DNA of 64,000 bases from Phymatolithon calcareum (GCA_977006965.1 OZ345384.1:1364001-1428000); one strand, 5' to 3'; shown: positions 46,783 to 58,135, counted from the stretch's first letter. Numbers and translations: made by a program. The notes: generated by a model from the letters alone, not told the origin.

Positions 46783-46831
46783 TTTCTCATCGGGACAGAA
46801 TCCGGCGTACGCATCGTGTCCCGATGAGAAA
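46783..46831. repeat. Hairpin with perfect 15-bp arms
   Basis: TTTCTCATCGGGACA and TGTCCCGATGAGAAA are separated by 19 bp, about 40 bp to the right of the end of tandem unit 2. Confidence 0.9.
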
Positions 46832-47005
46832 CAATCAGCAATTCCACTAGATACTGTAAAGTAATTCATGTTCCACTTTTTCCGACAGAGAGGGAAATGT
46901 GAAATTATAGTTTCTCTCATCTGAACAGCACATGACGCCCCACTATTCTCTCACCCTGACCATGCACGACCTTGGCAGCCTTCTAAGCAAGTTCTTTGCC
47001 CCACC

Positions 47006-48736
47006 ATATTACGGACCGCATTCATCTGAACAGTACTTGCTGCCCGCTTGTGCCCTCTTAGGGCATTGCTCCGGAATGGTTCTAGCGCACGACTTCTCCT
47101 CGACTTCTAGTGCACCCTCAACTTTTTCCAAAGGTGGTGCCGCCATGTCGTTGCTGGTAGTAATTTTGCGTGAAACATAGAACCATTTTTGGCACCGCTT
47201 TTGCATGAACCACCCACCGACTCGCTGGCGCGACACTTTTTAACACTGGTGCCGTTGAGACGTATTTCCATGCTTGCACGCTTTTCTTTTTCAGCGTCAC
47301 ACATGATGTTTTGGAACTTCTTCTCCAATTCGCGAAGTTGTGTGAGGGGCCATTGTATTCACGACAGTTGGCAGCGACAAGTTGGACATCATTGGCGAGA
47401 TCAACTGCAGTTTTATAATGATTCACGCGTTCAATTTTGGCCTTAATTGTGCCAAAGTCCATGGGATTGGCGATGCGATCGAAATCGTTGGGGCAGCCAT
47501 GCGCTTTTTCAGCCTTTTTTCCATACGCGCCTCCCCAATCTCGTCCAGTCGAGGCTGGGGACAGGAATGACCGGATGAGTTGAGGAACTGAACTGCAGGT
47601 GAAGGTGCAGATGCACTTTTCCTGCTAGCCGCACCGGTCAATGTGCGAGAACCGGACAGTTTGTCCTCCAGCTCGCGTACGAAGCGGGCGGTGTTGAGCT
47701 GTGGATGATTAAGGTTTTTCACCTGAGCCAGGATAAAATCGCGCTCGAGGGGAATATCCTTCTCGGAATAGCTTTGCATTTCGCTATAGAGCCCCGCAAG
47801 CAGAGAAGTAAACGTTGCATATCTTCTTCGAATTGCGCCCAATGGACTGACCGATCCCACCGACACGTGCCCCGCAGCCCAAGGCATTGAAAGGCCGAGC
47901 ATTCCACTGCACACCAAATTCCAGGTTCGACAGGACCGATTTTCTTTTTTCAAAGCTTTCCAAACGCCGCAATCCCGCTCGGATGTCCAAACTCTAAATG
48001 CGTCAGTTCCACATACGCTGATCCAGTGCCCCAACGACGCCGACCTTCCCTTCTCGTCCGTCAACTTGCGTTTGTCAAAGACTACATGATTCCAATGTTG
48101 GCGTCAACATTGACCGAAATCGGTCTGCCAAAAGAGTTCATGCGCGACGTGTTCGAGGGCGTCGAAAATCTTGTCGCAAATTTGCACCCATGGTACACGA
48201 GAAATGGCGCCAAGATCAAGAAGCACGTTGCAACACTACTTTCAACCCTCAGCAAAGGCTTCTACATGCGCTTGGACCGAGTTCACCAGCCTTCAACTTT
48301 GCTGCTCAGCAAAGGTGCTATGTGCCCATTTCTTGCCGGTGTTGGATGGAGGTTTGGTTGTTGATGGTTGAGATGGTTGAGATGGTTGAGGGGGTTGAGA
48401 TGGTTGTGATGGTTGAGATTGTTGAGATGATTGAGGGGGTTGAGATGGTTGTGATGGTTGAGATTGTTGAGATGGTTGAGGGGGTTGAGATGGTTGTGAT
48501 GGTTGAGATTGTTGAGATGGTTGAGGGGGTTGAGATGGTTGTGATGGTTGAGATTGTTGAGATGGTTGAGGGGGTTGAGATGGTTGTGATGGTTGAGATT
48601 GTTGAGATGGTTGAGGTGGTTGAGATGGTTGAGATGGTTGAGATGGTTGAGATGGTTGAGATGGTTGAGATGGTTGAGATGGTTGAGATGGTTGGGTTGG
48701 TTGTGAGATGTTCCTTGATTTATTGAGTCGGGGCAT
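47006..48736 (-). pseudogene. Bromodomain protein with CFP1-like zinc motif (broken)
   Basis: ATG at 48736 opens a QPSQ-repeat N-terminus (coded by the minisatellite) ending at a stop at 48293. The same frame is readable again at 48064-47423. A one-frame change near 47495 leads into a bromodomain core: CPNDFDRIANPMDFGTIKAK, YKTAVDLANDVQLVAANCRE, YN (NPMD and NCxxYN are hallmarks of acetyl-lysine readers). After two more shifts a zinc motif C-x7-C-x9-YCSDECG, followed by LLRRLP, resembles the C-terminal zinc domain of CXXC1/CFP1. Stop near 47006. At least three shifts make it a pseudogene, unless some are introns. Confidence 0.7.
48361..48706. repeat. Minisatellite, 45-bp and 9-bp units
   Basis: About five units of 45 bp (GAGATGGTTGAGGGGGTTGA...) give way to about ten units of the 9-mer GAGATGGTT. 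All units are multiples of three. The minus strand encodes the proline-glutamine-serine tract (QPSQPSQPPQPSQQS) of the bromodomain gene; the plus strand reads VEMVEGV by chance. Confidence 0.93.
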
Positions 48737-48910
48737 CAGATCCGGGTCTTATATAGGCCTCAGATTGAGGTATGATAAGACTTCTGATGCTCATTGCACT
48801 ACTAACTGTGATTGAATCAATCAACTAAAAGATTGAAATGTCGACTGTGATTGATTCAATCAACAAATGATTGAATTACTGACAATGACAAGATCAATCA
48901 AGAAATTGAT
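48737..48910 (-). promoter_or_regulatory. Possible upstream region of the bromodomain gene
   Basis: TATATAAG on the minus strand lies at about 48756-48749, only 12 bp before the ATG. That is too close for a normal TATA-to-start distance unless translation begins further down. Two dyads, TGATTGAATCAATCA (48812-48826) and TGATTGATTCAATCA (48850-48864), and further TTGATTGAT/ATCAATCAA words form a cluster of possible binding sites. Confidence 0.35.
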
Positions 48911-48929
48911 TGAACTGCTACATAGTCAG

Positions 48930-50020
48930 TAAAGATGAAAAAAATATGGATTGATTCTATCATAATATATGAGAAATGGTTAGAGACTTATGATATAGGA
49001 TATTGTGTTCTGCGACAAGAGATCCAAGCAGTCACATTTCCAACAGGCGGTGCCCTAGTACCGGTGGAGATTAAGCTCTATACGCAACAGTTTCTTCGCG
49101 AAGCAGTGCCAATGAGATTTGAAGTTGAACTTGTGCCGCTCCGATTCTCTTCCAATGAGTATTTTCTCACCGATTCCCACTGCATAACCTCCGCGATGCG
49201 TCCCAGGATAAACAGCATCACACTCAATGGGGCCTGGTCCATACGGCAAAGGAGCACTACTCCCAGTTGATGTCGACAGTAGCGCATGCGCTTCAATGCA
49301 CATGCACCGATTCCAGGAGGCTCAGTCTGACATGCAACACCTTGTTCACCGCGGGCAGGGTTGTGGATGGCCACAGTCGCATACGAGTCGGCCTTACCCG
49401 AGAAGAAGTTGAAGCTGCGTATGGCCACGTAACAAGAGGCGGTCGTGGAAGTTTGGCGGAGGCTGCTGCAAGGTTAAGGACCGAGAACATGCTGCCGGTG
49501 GCGAGAAAAGCATAGCCATTCCGGTCAATGAGCCTCAGGTAGTGGAGTGCACGGTAAGTTTTGACAACGTGGCTCATTTGCGGCGCGAATTAAGGCCTCA
49601 TGCATGACTTCCGGAAATGACTACACGCGCGTTCGAAGCTTGGCGAGGCATTTGGCATTGCGTGCCACCAGCTTGATGAGTTCCGGTGCTGTCGAAAGGG
49701 TTGACGCAGGCTTGTATTTTTTATTGAATTGGCGCAGAATAATCCGGCACAGGAGACTGAGGAGCGTACGACATATACAACAGTCCGACAGAATTTGTAA
49801 TTTCGTAGTGCGCCCAATATGTGGAACCGCTTCACTGAACGTATCGTTCTACGGTGTTAAACTACTGTAGTGCTATGCTTGAGTTGAAAATCGTTCTAGC
49901 GTTGGAACCGTTCACGGATGACAGGAGACAAACGGCATTTTTACGCATAGGCCGATGCGAAACGGAGGTGCTGTGGTCCTTACTTATGCATCTTTCACCA
50001 TTAAATGACATATAGCGACT
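48930..50020 (+). pseudogene. Plus-strand coding relic, unknown
   Basis: Protein-like plus-strand pieces in changing frames: RIRVGLTREEVEAAYGHVTR and SLAEAAARLRTENMLPV (49375-49500), then IAIPVNEPQVVECTVSFDNV (49510-49575), then LELKIVLALEPFTDDRRQTA (49878-49945). The antisense strand also has open frames here, which I take to be shadows. It lies downstream of the NB-ARC/WD40 genes and in the opposite orientation. No family is recognised. Confidence 0.3.
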
Positions 50021-50299
50021 GCCCCACTCTGCAGTCCACCGACAAAAACCTTGCTTGCTTCACTGTATTGCCAGGAGGATGCACAAGCGAACAGGAAATT
50101 CCAAAACAGAGTAAACCGAGAAATTGCGGCCGTATGCTTCTGCCGTATATGTGGGGAAAGAATAGGGCCATACATGCGGCATTTGCTGTTCACAATTCCG
50201 AACAATCACCTCTGCTTCCGTGTCCGTCACTTCATATTTAGTGTCCACGCCATGCTCGCTCGATGTTTTACCTTTACAATCATCCGATCCTTGGCGCGA

Positions 50300-53290
50300 T
50301 TTCCGAACAAAATTTCGCTTGTCTCAATTACAAATGATGACAAAGCCATCAGGGCCTCGGGACCCAACGTGCGACCCGTCACCGCTTTCAGATGCCACCT
50401 CAACATCCGTCTTGTGCTCTTCCAAGGCACCTTCAATTTGCATTCCTGATTCGACGTCCCAGATGCGAACAGTTTTGTTCACCGATCCCGAAACGATCCG
50501 TTGACCATCCGAGCTGAACGAAACATCGCAACTCTGTGACTTTGAAGAACGTTCCCAATTTGAGTAAACATCTCTGCATCTCTCAGGCGAAGAGTTCTGT
50601 CACGAGAACCGGAGACCACCGGTCGCCCGTCACGACTGAGCGAAACGGAATGCACTTCATCTGTGTGCCCTTCCATTGAGCTACCAATCTGATTGCGCGT
50701 GCACGAGTCCCATAAACGTACCGTTCCATCTTCCGACACAGACGCAACTCGAAAACCATCATGGCTTAATGAAACGGCCAACACCCGTGCGGAATGTCCA
50801 TATTCAAACTCAGTTGCTTTCGCTTCCACGCGTGTGTCCCAAATGCAAACAATACAATCAAAAGACCCGGAAATTATTTTTCCCCGTTAGGAGTAAAGGC
50901 AGCACTTGTTTCGTAGCCGTGCACACCTGCGGATGACCACAAATTTCTCCCATTGTTGGCGTCCCACAATCAAACAGTGCCATCATGGGATACTGATGCA
51001 ATTTGATTTCCATCAGGACTGAATCTAGCACAATTCACCCAATCCGTGTGTCCTTTAAACGGCTGACCGATACTCGTCCATGCTCCCTTGTGCCACACAC
51101 GAATTGTATAGTCATCTGATCCCGTCACCAACCGTTGGCCCGTCCCACTGAATGCAACAGAACTGTTGGAAGTGTGATTGCTTGGAGCTCTAAGCGCAAA
51201 CACAATTCAATATCAAGGTATGATCTCGGTACACGAGTACACGTGTCAAGTCGAATGTCAAAGTATCTCAGACCTTTGGATGAAGAAGATTGGCAGTGAC
51301 ACGTGTCGAAGTATGGTAAGAGTATGATAATCATACTCCCCTCACTCAGTAGATGATTCTTGATTTTTTCATGTTACACGTGTCATTTGATAGTATGACA
51401 AATTTGTTTAGGGTTAGTGTGTCTCCGTCGTCAATTAGGGTTTTGATCAAGTCTGGTTGTGTTCTCAGGTCTATATTGTCTTGACCTGAGGTCCGCCAAG
51501 TGAATAAACCAAGGAAATCATTCACTCAACTTTTTCCTTCACCTCATCTTATCCATAACCTCCAACAACAAGAACTTATGCAATCCCCGTACGCGTCAGC
51601 ATCTTTTAATATAGAGCTCCCTGTGCAACTGTCCAAAACTTTCAGTGTTCTTTCAATCAGACCCATTGCAATCGATTGGTCATCATTCGAAACAGCGACA
51701 CAATCGACACTCCACTGCTGCAGGACTTCTCAAATCTGTGCACCGCTGCTCGCCTCCCAAATCATCAGCGTACGATCCTCAGCGCACGGAAGTATCTTCT
51801 CACCATCGCTACTCACAGCAACGCCCCATACTCGCTCGCTGTGCCCTTCGAAATCGCGCACTGGCAACTCAGTTGTTGCCCATTCTCAGACTGCGATCGA
51901 TTTGTCATCCGACCCAGTGACGATTGTTTTGGATGCAGCAGCAAACGATAAGCCTCTTACCGTCTGTGTCTTTTCAGCCGCTTCAATATGTCACCTGTCG
52001 ACGCATCTACGACTACAACATCACTTCCTGCTCTTGATGCGACAAAACGTCCACACGGAGAGCAATCAACTATCCAGCACTTTCCTCTCACGGGGATCTC
52101 CATGATTTGCACGCTGTGCAAATCTGGAAAAAACGCGTTCACGGGTTGCAAATACGACTTTCGTGTGTACTATTCGACTATTTTCAATTACGCGCCTACA
52201 ACCGCGTTCTCCGTCCTTATGTTGAACAACCGTCCGCACACGTGGAACAGAAACGGTCGCTGTCCTTCCGTTACTCATCCCCTCGAAAATTGTATCGCTT
52301 TCCAAAGCAATTCGAAGCTCTGTCTCACTCTTTGTGGAATAAGTTCGTCCTCAAGCGTCTGCAGACAGTCAAAGGCTGCTTTCAGTGCCAACATCCCACC
52401 GATATCACCACGTGCATATGTCGAACGCGCATTCAACGTAAGAACTCCAAGCTCCATCATCAAATCTGCAGACAACAGGAGTCTGCCAAGTTCCACAAGA
52501 ATAAATCCGTCCTCTCCGACGGACCACCATGGTCTCTATATCTGTGCCAACAACGTTCACTCAAAAGAATCACCTTGATCTCCAATCAACAAATCTTCAA
52601 ATATGTCTAGTTTCGATGACAGATATTCATTCAGAAGCTGTGTATGACATATCGAACTTGTCTTCATCCTTTCCCCCTGTCGTTTACAAAACTCCAATTG
52701 TAGATCGTGCAGCATAAGACCACCTTCTTTCGGACACCCTTCTCCATCTTCCCGAAAGGTGAGCTTGCGAAGACACAACCCGTTGAGAAGGCGCACGACT
52801 GCCAAACAAAAACCTTTGTCGATGTTCCACATTCGGCTCAAGACTGAAATGGGCATCCAAGCCTGGTTTCGCAGCACGCCAAGACTTGTGTACAGATCGG
52901 CGATCGTGTGGTCCACCACAACACAATGCGTTCTCTGCAGCTTTACAAATCTAGCTTCCAAGATCTTATGGCTGAGGGCGAGTTCTACGTTCAAGCTCCG
53001 GCCCTCTGGGCCTCGCTCTTCCCCAAATTCAATGCTATGCTTCTCCAGCAGTGAAGCATATTCGCCAGATGCACCTTCAAAATCTCCATGTTCACTTGCG
53101 AGGAAAACAACTGCGCTTCCTGCAACTTCCAACGCAATCGGCAACCCGCTGCAACACTTTAGGATCCTCACAATACTCTTTCTCACGTTCCCGGTGACTT
53201 CTGCAAGCCCATACTTCGCAGCATCTTGTTTCGCGTGCGTCATAAACATCCTCACAGACACGTACCCTAGTGCATCCGCTGCTAACAGCA
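50300..53290 (-). pseudogene. NB-ARC/WD40 gene, copy B (NLR/APAF1-like)
   Basis: From 53285 the frame begins within an NB-ARC ATPase module. It has CCSGLPIALEVAG (the GLPLAL-type motif), a winged-helix region (VLSRMWNIDKGFCLAVVRLL) and LMLHDLQLEFC (MHD-like position). A linker (SADLMMELGVLTLNAR) follows, then WD40 blades down to about 50325, for example DGNQIASVSHDGTV-LWD and GRPVVSGSRDRTLRLRD; I count at least eight. Several frameshifts and stops occur. A solo LTR at 51164-51570 interrupts the blades. The P-loop half is missing. STAND proteins of this design act as sensors in cell death or immunity. Confidence 0.8.
51164..51570 (+). mobile_element. Solo LTR in the WD40 pseudogene
   Basis: Same family as LTR-1: starts TGTTGGAAGTGTGATTGC and ends TCCAACA followed by an extra ACA. 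AGAAC flanks both sides (51159-51163 and 51571-51575) if the right border is placed at 51570. It is inserted between two blades of the minus-strand WD40 gene. Confidence 0.88.
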
Positions 53291-54182
53291 ACGCCCGTTA
53301 CCCCCTTGCTGTGCCCTTCGAAAACACGCACTGGCGACTCAAATGTCTCCCATTCTCAGACTTTGATCGATCCATCATCCGACCCTGAGACAATTGTTCT
53401 TGACGAAGCAGAAAATGAAACGCACAATACAAGGTCAGAATGTACTTTCAGCTGCTTCAATATGTCACATGTCGACGAATCTGCGACTACAACATCACTG
53501 TCTGCGCCTGATGCGCGTGATGCGACAAAACGTCCACATGAAGAACAATCAACTGCATCGCAATACCCTCCCACGGGCATCTCCATGATCTGCGCGCTTT
53601 GCGAACCTTGGAAAAACACATTCACGAATCGCAAATTCGGCTTTCGTGTGTGCCGTTCCACGCTTTTCAAGTACGCTTCTACAACTGAGTTCTCCGTTCT
53701 TATGTTGAACAGTCGTCCGCACACTGAGAACAGAAACGGTCACTGCACTTCCGTTACTCTTCCCCGCGACAATATTATCCCTTTCTAAAGCAATTCGAAG
53801 CTCTGTCGGATTATTGTGGAATAATTCGTCCGTAAGTGTCAGCAAACAATCAAACTCCGATTTCAGTGCCATCATTCTACCGATCTTACCACGTGCATGT
53901 GTCCAACGCCCATCCAACAAAAGACCTCCAAGCTCCGTCATGAAATCTGCAGACACCAGATGTCTGCCAAGTTACTCATGGATATATCTTCGTCTCCAAC
54001 AGACCACCACGCTCTCGGAATCTTAGTCAACAACATTCGCTCAAATGAATCATATTAATCTGCAACCAACGATTCTCCACACGTGCTAAGTTCCGGTGCC
54101 AGAAATCCGTTCAGAAGCTGTGTGTACCATACTGACATTGTCTTCATGGCTCCGACTGTCGTTTACAAAAGTCCAATTACAA
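53291..54182 (-). pseudogene. NB-ARC/WD40 gene, copy A (fragment)
   Basis: Paralogue of copy B, in tandem upstream on the same strand. It starts at the MHD-like region (about 54180), where it abuts an E-family element end. It continues through the linker (SADFMTELGGLLLDGRWTHA) and first blades (SSCGRFVASR, then SSRTIVSGSDDGSIKV). It breaks off at about 53290 at RVFEGHSKGVTGVAVSS. The next base pairs already belong to the NB-ARC of copy B, so a deletion has joined the blades of one gene to the ATPase of the next. Confidence 0.75.
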
Positions 54183-54442
54183 ATGGAAACTGCTATCAGC
54201 AGTTTCCACCCTAGTGTCTAAAGATTATTCTACTTTATTGGTACTAGAACCAGAACCATGAGAGTATGATTCCTTATGTTAGAAGTTCGAACTCAGAACT
54301 GGTTATTATAATATGAGTTTAGAACACTATTTAATTAACATCTATCGGTTAAATTTAGAGCACAATTTTTTAAAAAAACATTTCACAAAATCTAACTTAA
54401 AAATCTAAATTTATGGTACTGCGCGAGCGAGCGAGCCCACCA
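54183..54442 (+). mobile_element. Right end of the large AATT-type insertion
   Basis: AT-rich sequence ends in TTATGGTACTGCGCGAGCGA and GCGAGCCCAC at 54440. It is inverted relative to 21158-21400 and collinear with 14600-14698 of E1. Beyond it, repeat G resumes. Confidence 0.75.
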
Positions 54443-54590
54443 ATACTAGAATAAGTTTCCGCGGCGGGAGGAATGTTTTTGCTCAGCCAATTATGTACTG
54501 CCGTAACGGAAAGTGCCCAATGAGCTTCTCGGATTCCCAAGCGCATAAAAAATAAAAGTGAAAATCTAGGATGGGGATGTAGGTCCTTAA
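54443..54590 (+). repeat. Repeat G, copy 2, right part
   Basis: Matches 18645-18790 of copy 1 (TAGAATA-GTTTCC-CGGCG, GCCAATTATGTACTGCC, GATGTAGGTCCTTAA). It continues the unit cut off at 19455. A partial inverted copy of the middle is at 13445-13540. Confidence 0.85.
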
Positions 54591-56018
54591 AACTTTTTTC
54601 AGTTCGGGTAACTTTTTCTGTAAAAGTTATGAGAACAGAAATATCTGAATACGGTACTACGGTTATGCGCAGACGTTGAAAAAGAGATCAGTACGATGGT
54701 ACAGGGCTAGGGGACTGTCAGAAGGGCCATCTTCAGAATTCATCTAGATCGCGACATAGGGACGGTCAATATCGTCTTCATTACCAGTGATTAGTTTGCA
54801 AAATGGTTACGGGCACGCGGCTTAGCTTGGACTGCCTGATGCCACATGTAGAGTGTATTTCCAAACTCTCGCTTCAGATATTTTAAGGAACTTCTGAATA
54901 AAAACATGAAAACGACTCCACAATTGCGAAATCGTTTTTGGCAAGCCTATCACGAAACGTTTGGTTGAAAATCCATTCCACTTCCGAAAGCTAGAAATTC
55001 ATATGAAAAAAAGGCCCATAGATGCACACATCAGCCAATATGACCTGTGCTGCGTCCTTATTACCAGTCAAAATATTTATTGCTGAAACTATGGACTTTT
55101 CGGGATTGATAAGACGGACTGAAAATCTGTATTCTCAAGAACATCACTCCGTCTGCAAAACTGCTGATCACACTTGCGCAAGTGCAATATAAATATATTA
55201 GTGAATACATCAAACGTCATGAGTATATAAGTAATTTCTTTGATAAAAAGTGAAGATCATCTGGAAATTTTTACAAGTCACCCTCAAAGAGCCGGATTTG
55301 GTGCAAGAAAAATACTACATAATCGTTCATCAAATTTGCACTCTTGATGATCTTTTGATCCCAAAAGCGTGTCACCGGGGAGCTTGCGCAGTGAAATCTG
55401 ATAATTGCAGTCATTTTCAAAATCTGAAATCAAAGTTGTTTTCAGAAACGCTGATTATAGAGCTACAGACTTTTGATTTTAGCACGTAGAAAATGATGAA
55501 TAGAGACCTTATGAAATGTACTGTACTGGGAGTGCACTTATTGTGCCCATGAACTAAACTTTATTTTCAGATGTGTGCCAGCCATTAAAGATGTTACGAA
55601 GCTGCTTCACAGGGCTGACCGTTCTTATCCTGTTGGATATGGTCTCTGCGTCAGTAAAATCGTTTTCTCAATCGACAGCTATATTCCATGTGCGTAAAAT
55701 AGGGCTGACAGAGAGGGTGTAAATGTAGAGCACATAGAGTAAAAAGCCATGGGCTCTTTGAAAATACCTATATGTTGAAATTTAATGTTCATTTCCTGTT
55801 AACAATATAGAAATATCTATTGTAATGCTATCTGACTGCGCTATATGCAGAACTTTACTTTAAGTACAGATACTGTACTTTCTATAGGCACTTAGGGTCT
55901 CCGTGCATTGATTGCCAGTCAAAGGTACTCGTGCTTTGGCCACGTATTTTTCTATCAAATATTCTCGACGCAAACCTGCGGGGATAGCGCTAGTAGATTC
56001 TCTCTGTCTCACACGATT
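54591..56018. other. No supported gene
   Basis: Only one shared segment was noticed: 55012-55150 matches 13070-13200 inside E1 (CCCATAGATGCACACA, CCAGTCAAAATAT, CTGTATTCTCAAGAA). The remainder shows short chance open frames only. Confidence 0.4.
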
Positions 56019-56784
56019 CTAGATCATATCACGCGATCTATGGCCTATAACGGCATTAATAGTTCCAGCGAATGGAAAGAACAGAACGTGTGGAATCCGG
56101 TGCGTGAGGGCCGGTGCGTACTTGGCCGCTTTTGCGTCTTCAAGGCTGACTAGTCTAGATCTTATTTCCTCATCTGTCCGTGGAAGGTTGCATGAGAGAT
56201 ATATGCTGCTGAAAGTTACGTATACCGCAACTTGGTTATTTAGATACCCTGTGCCAAGGGCACATAGTTCGACTAAGTCGTCCGGTAGCCGTCTGACCAC
56301 ACCAGTGATGCCTCTGGAGCTCTCTAATTCCCCCTAGTTCCATTCAGACGTGAGGAATCGTTTTGTGAGTTCGTCTCTGGACAAGGAGCAGATCTCTCAT
56401 ATCCAGGGCAATTGGGAGATGAGGACAGTGAGGGTGAGTGTGAGTGCGAGGTCATAGAGTATCTGCCCAGACTAGCGCCTGTTGCAGCTCCGGAAGTCGA
56501 CTTGGGGTTTTTCGATGTCAATCCGATCGCTTGCGGGCACATATTCGATGAAGAACGCATATTATGCTTCCGTATTGTCTTGTTAGACTTCGTATCGCGC
56601 TGGAAGGGGCTTTACACAGACATGCCAGTTCAGATCCAACAGAATTAGGGATCTCTACCTGGTGCTTCAACCCATGCACCTTTTTTATTGCGCTGGATGT
56701 ACTCGTCCTTCCACCGTTCTTCTTTGCTTTTGCGTTGTCACGTTTCTTCTTGGCATCCCAATACAGGCAAAGATCCTTTGCCAT
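56019..56784 (-). CDS. Hypothetical minus-strand gene, fragmentary
   Basis: The frame from 56784 starts MAKDLCLYWDAKKKRDNAKA, lysine-rich. Frames at 56560-56324 (serine-rich) and 56300-56019 (RRLPDDLVELCALGTGYLNN, then RIPHVLFFPFAG) follow on the same strand. They may be exons or frameshifted parts of one gene. No family is recognised. Confidence 0.25.
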
Positions 56785-57902
56785 AGGCTCATTCAGAAAG
56801 GTAGGGACTGGATTACTTTAGGGCTGTCTCTGTATCAGATTCGGGCTCACTGACGCAGCGCTTAGATCCTGCGGTAGGGACCAACGCAACTGGAGTAAAT
56901 GGACCTTTACACACGTTAGAACCCATGGAACTACTGGAAGCTCCACTATTTTCCTCGGAACCAATGTAACACTGAATTGTTGATGACGGCCGAGGCGTGA
57001 TGAGGACGAAAGTAGATTGTCACTATCCGTAGATGATAGTTGCAGGTCTTAATAACGGGAGTAGATAGTTAAATCCATGAGATAAGCGCGCTTAGAATTT
57101 CACTTCCGCTCCCCATGAAGATATCTTTGTCGCGTTCGGCGGAAAGCTGGAAGGTGGCACTGTTTCGCGCTCTTCCGTCAGTTTAAGAGGAAATATTTTA
57201 ATTCTCCATCGAAGATTGAAGCGGCTTTTTGTGCGGTGATTTTAAAGCGCGAGAACAGTCTAGTTCTGCTCTTAATCATCCGTCGTTGGACTCGGCATGT
57301 TTTGCCTAATCTAGAAAGACATTTTTCGCGTGTACGGACAATGCGATCCCTGGCGCGACATAGCAGTACATTTCATTGGTTCATAGAATGAATCCATAGT
57401 TCGATAGCAGTTTATTCGTTACGTTTATTGCCAGTACAGGGAACAGGGGCAAAGAGGAGCCCGCGTTGGGATCATTTTTGTCACGAAAGCCCCGAGAGGA
57501 CTCGTGATAGCCAATGTCCTTCTCATGAGTAATCCAATTTACAGTGTGAACTGAAGTGAGGTGGTTGTCGGACGGTGGAAGCCTAGAAATTGCAAGCATA
57601 ATGAACTTATACTTATATAATTTTGCACCAGGAAAAGGCTGTTGACTCCTGCATTTGTATTACAGAAATAGGTAAAAACAATGGGGTGATGGTAAAGTTG
57701 TTCATGGTAAACCATATTCAGCCCCAATTCGAAAAGAGTGTCTAGAATTCATGTCTATGTTGAAGACCTCATTTCATTTATTCAGACGCAAGAGAATTGC
57801 GATGTCAATATATTACTCAATATCAGAGAACTAGGCTACATTTACAAGCGATTCCTCGGTGAACTGCTAACAGAACGCACGCACTTTACTGCAAGTGTGT
57901 CA
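56785..57902. other. No supported gene
   Basis: I see nothing convincing here beyond short open frames. Confidence 0.35.
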
Positions 57903-58128
57903 CTTAAGGCCGATGAACGAATAATTCCGAACCGGGAAAATGGGAAAATGTGAAATTGGGAACGCGAGTACGTCCAATAGAATACCTGCATTTGTGAAAT
58001 TTTACTTGTTCTGCTCCCTTCAGGTTCAAATTCCACAAGTGCACGAAGTTCTATTGGACTTATTGGCGTTCCCATTTTCTCAATTTCCAATTTTCTCTGT
58101 TGGGAAATTTTCGTTCATCGGCCCTTAG
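57903..58128. mobile_element. Fold-back MITE, 226 bp
   Basis: Imperfect inverted arms of about 90 bp start CTTAAGGCCGATGAACGAA and end TTCGTTCATCGGCCCTTAG; inner arms share GGGAACGC and GTCCAATAGAA. It ends 8 bp before the truncated LTR at 58136. The target duplication is unclear. Confidence 0.8.
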
Positions 58129-58135
58129 AGATCTT

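Larger units (their letters stand above)
19456..54442 (+). mobile_element. Large AATT-targeting insertion or nest (about 35 kb)
   Basis: The left end CCATAACTTTAG (19456) and right end TGCGCGAGCGAGCGAGCCCAC (to 54440) match the two ends of E1. The host repeat G reads GAGAATTT before the left end and AATACTAGAATAAG after the right end; uninterrupted copy 1 (near 18645) reads GAGAATTTCTAGAATACG. The simplest reading is one insertion at AATT. Later elements (Helitron, tandem 8-kb units, NB-ARC genes) then either arrived inside it or were carried by it. A fusion of two E copies by recombination or assembly cannot be excluded. Confidence 0.6.

Noticed and set aside
48190-48726. Plus-strand frame of VEMVEGV repeats
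   Set aside because: It is the antisense shadow of the minisatellite whose minus strand fits the bromodomain gene start.
21158-54440. Polinton-type giant virus-like transposon bounded by the inverted NB-ARC/E ends
   Set aside because: No DNA polymerase B, integrase, packaging ATPase or 6-bp duplication was seen; the interrupted repeat G places the left border at 19456 instead.
57005-57030. Possible hammerhead ribozyme core (TGATGAGGACGAAAG)
   Set aside because: There is no room for stem II, and stems I and III do not pair by eye.
58010-58040. tRNA T-arm-like GGTTCAAATTCC
   Set aside because: It lies within the fold-back MITE; no cloverleaf surrounds it.
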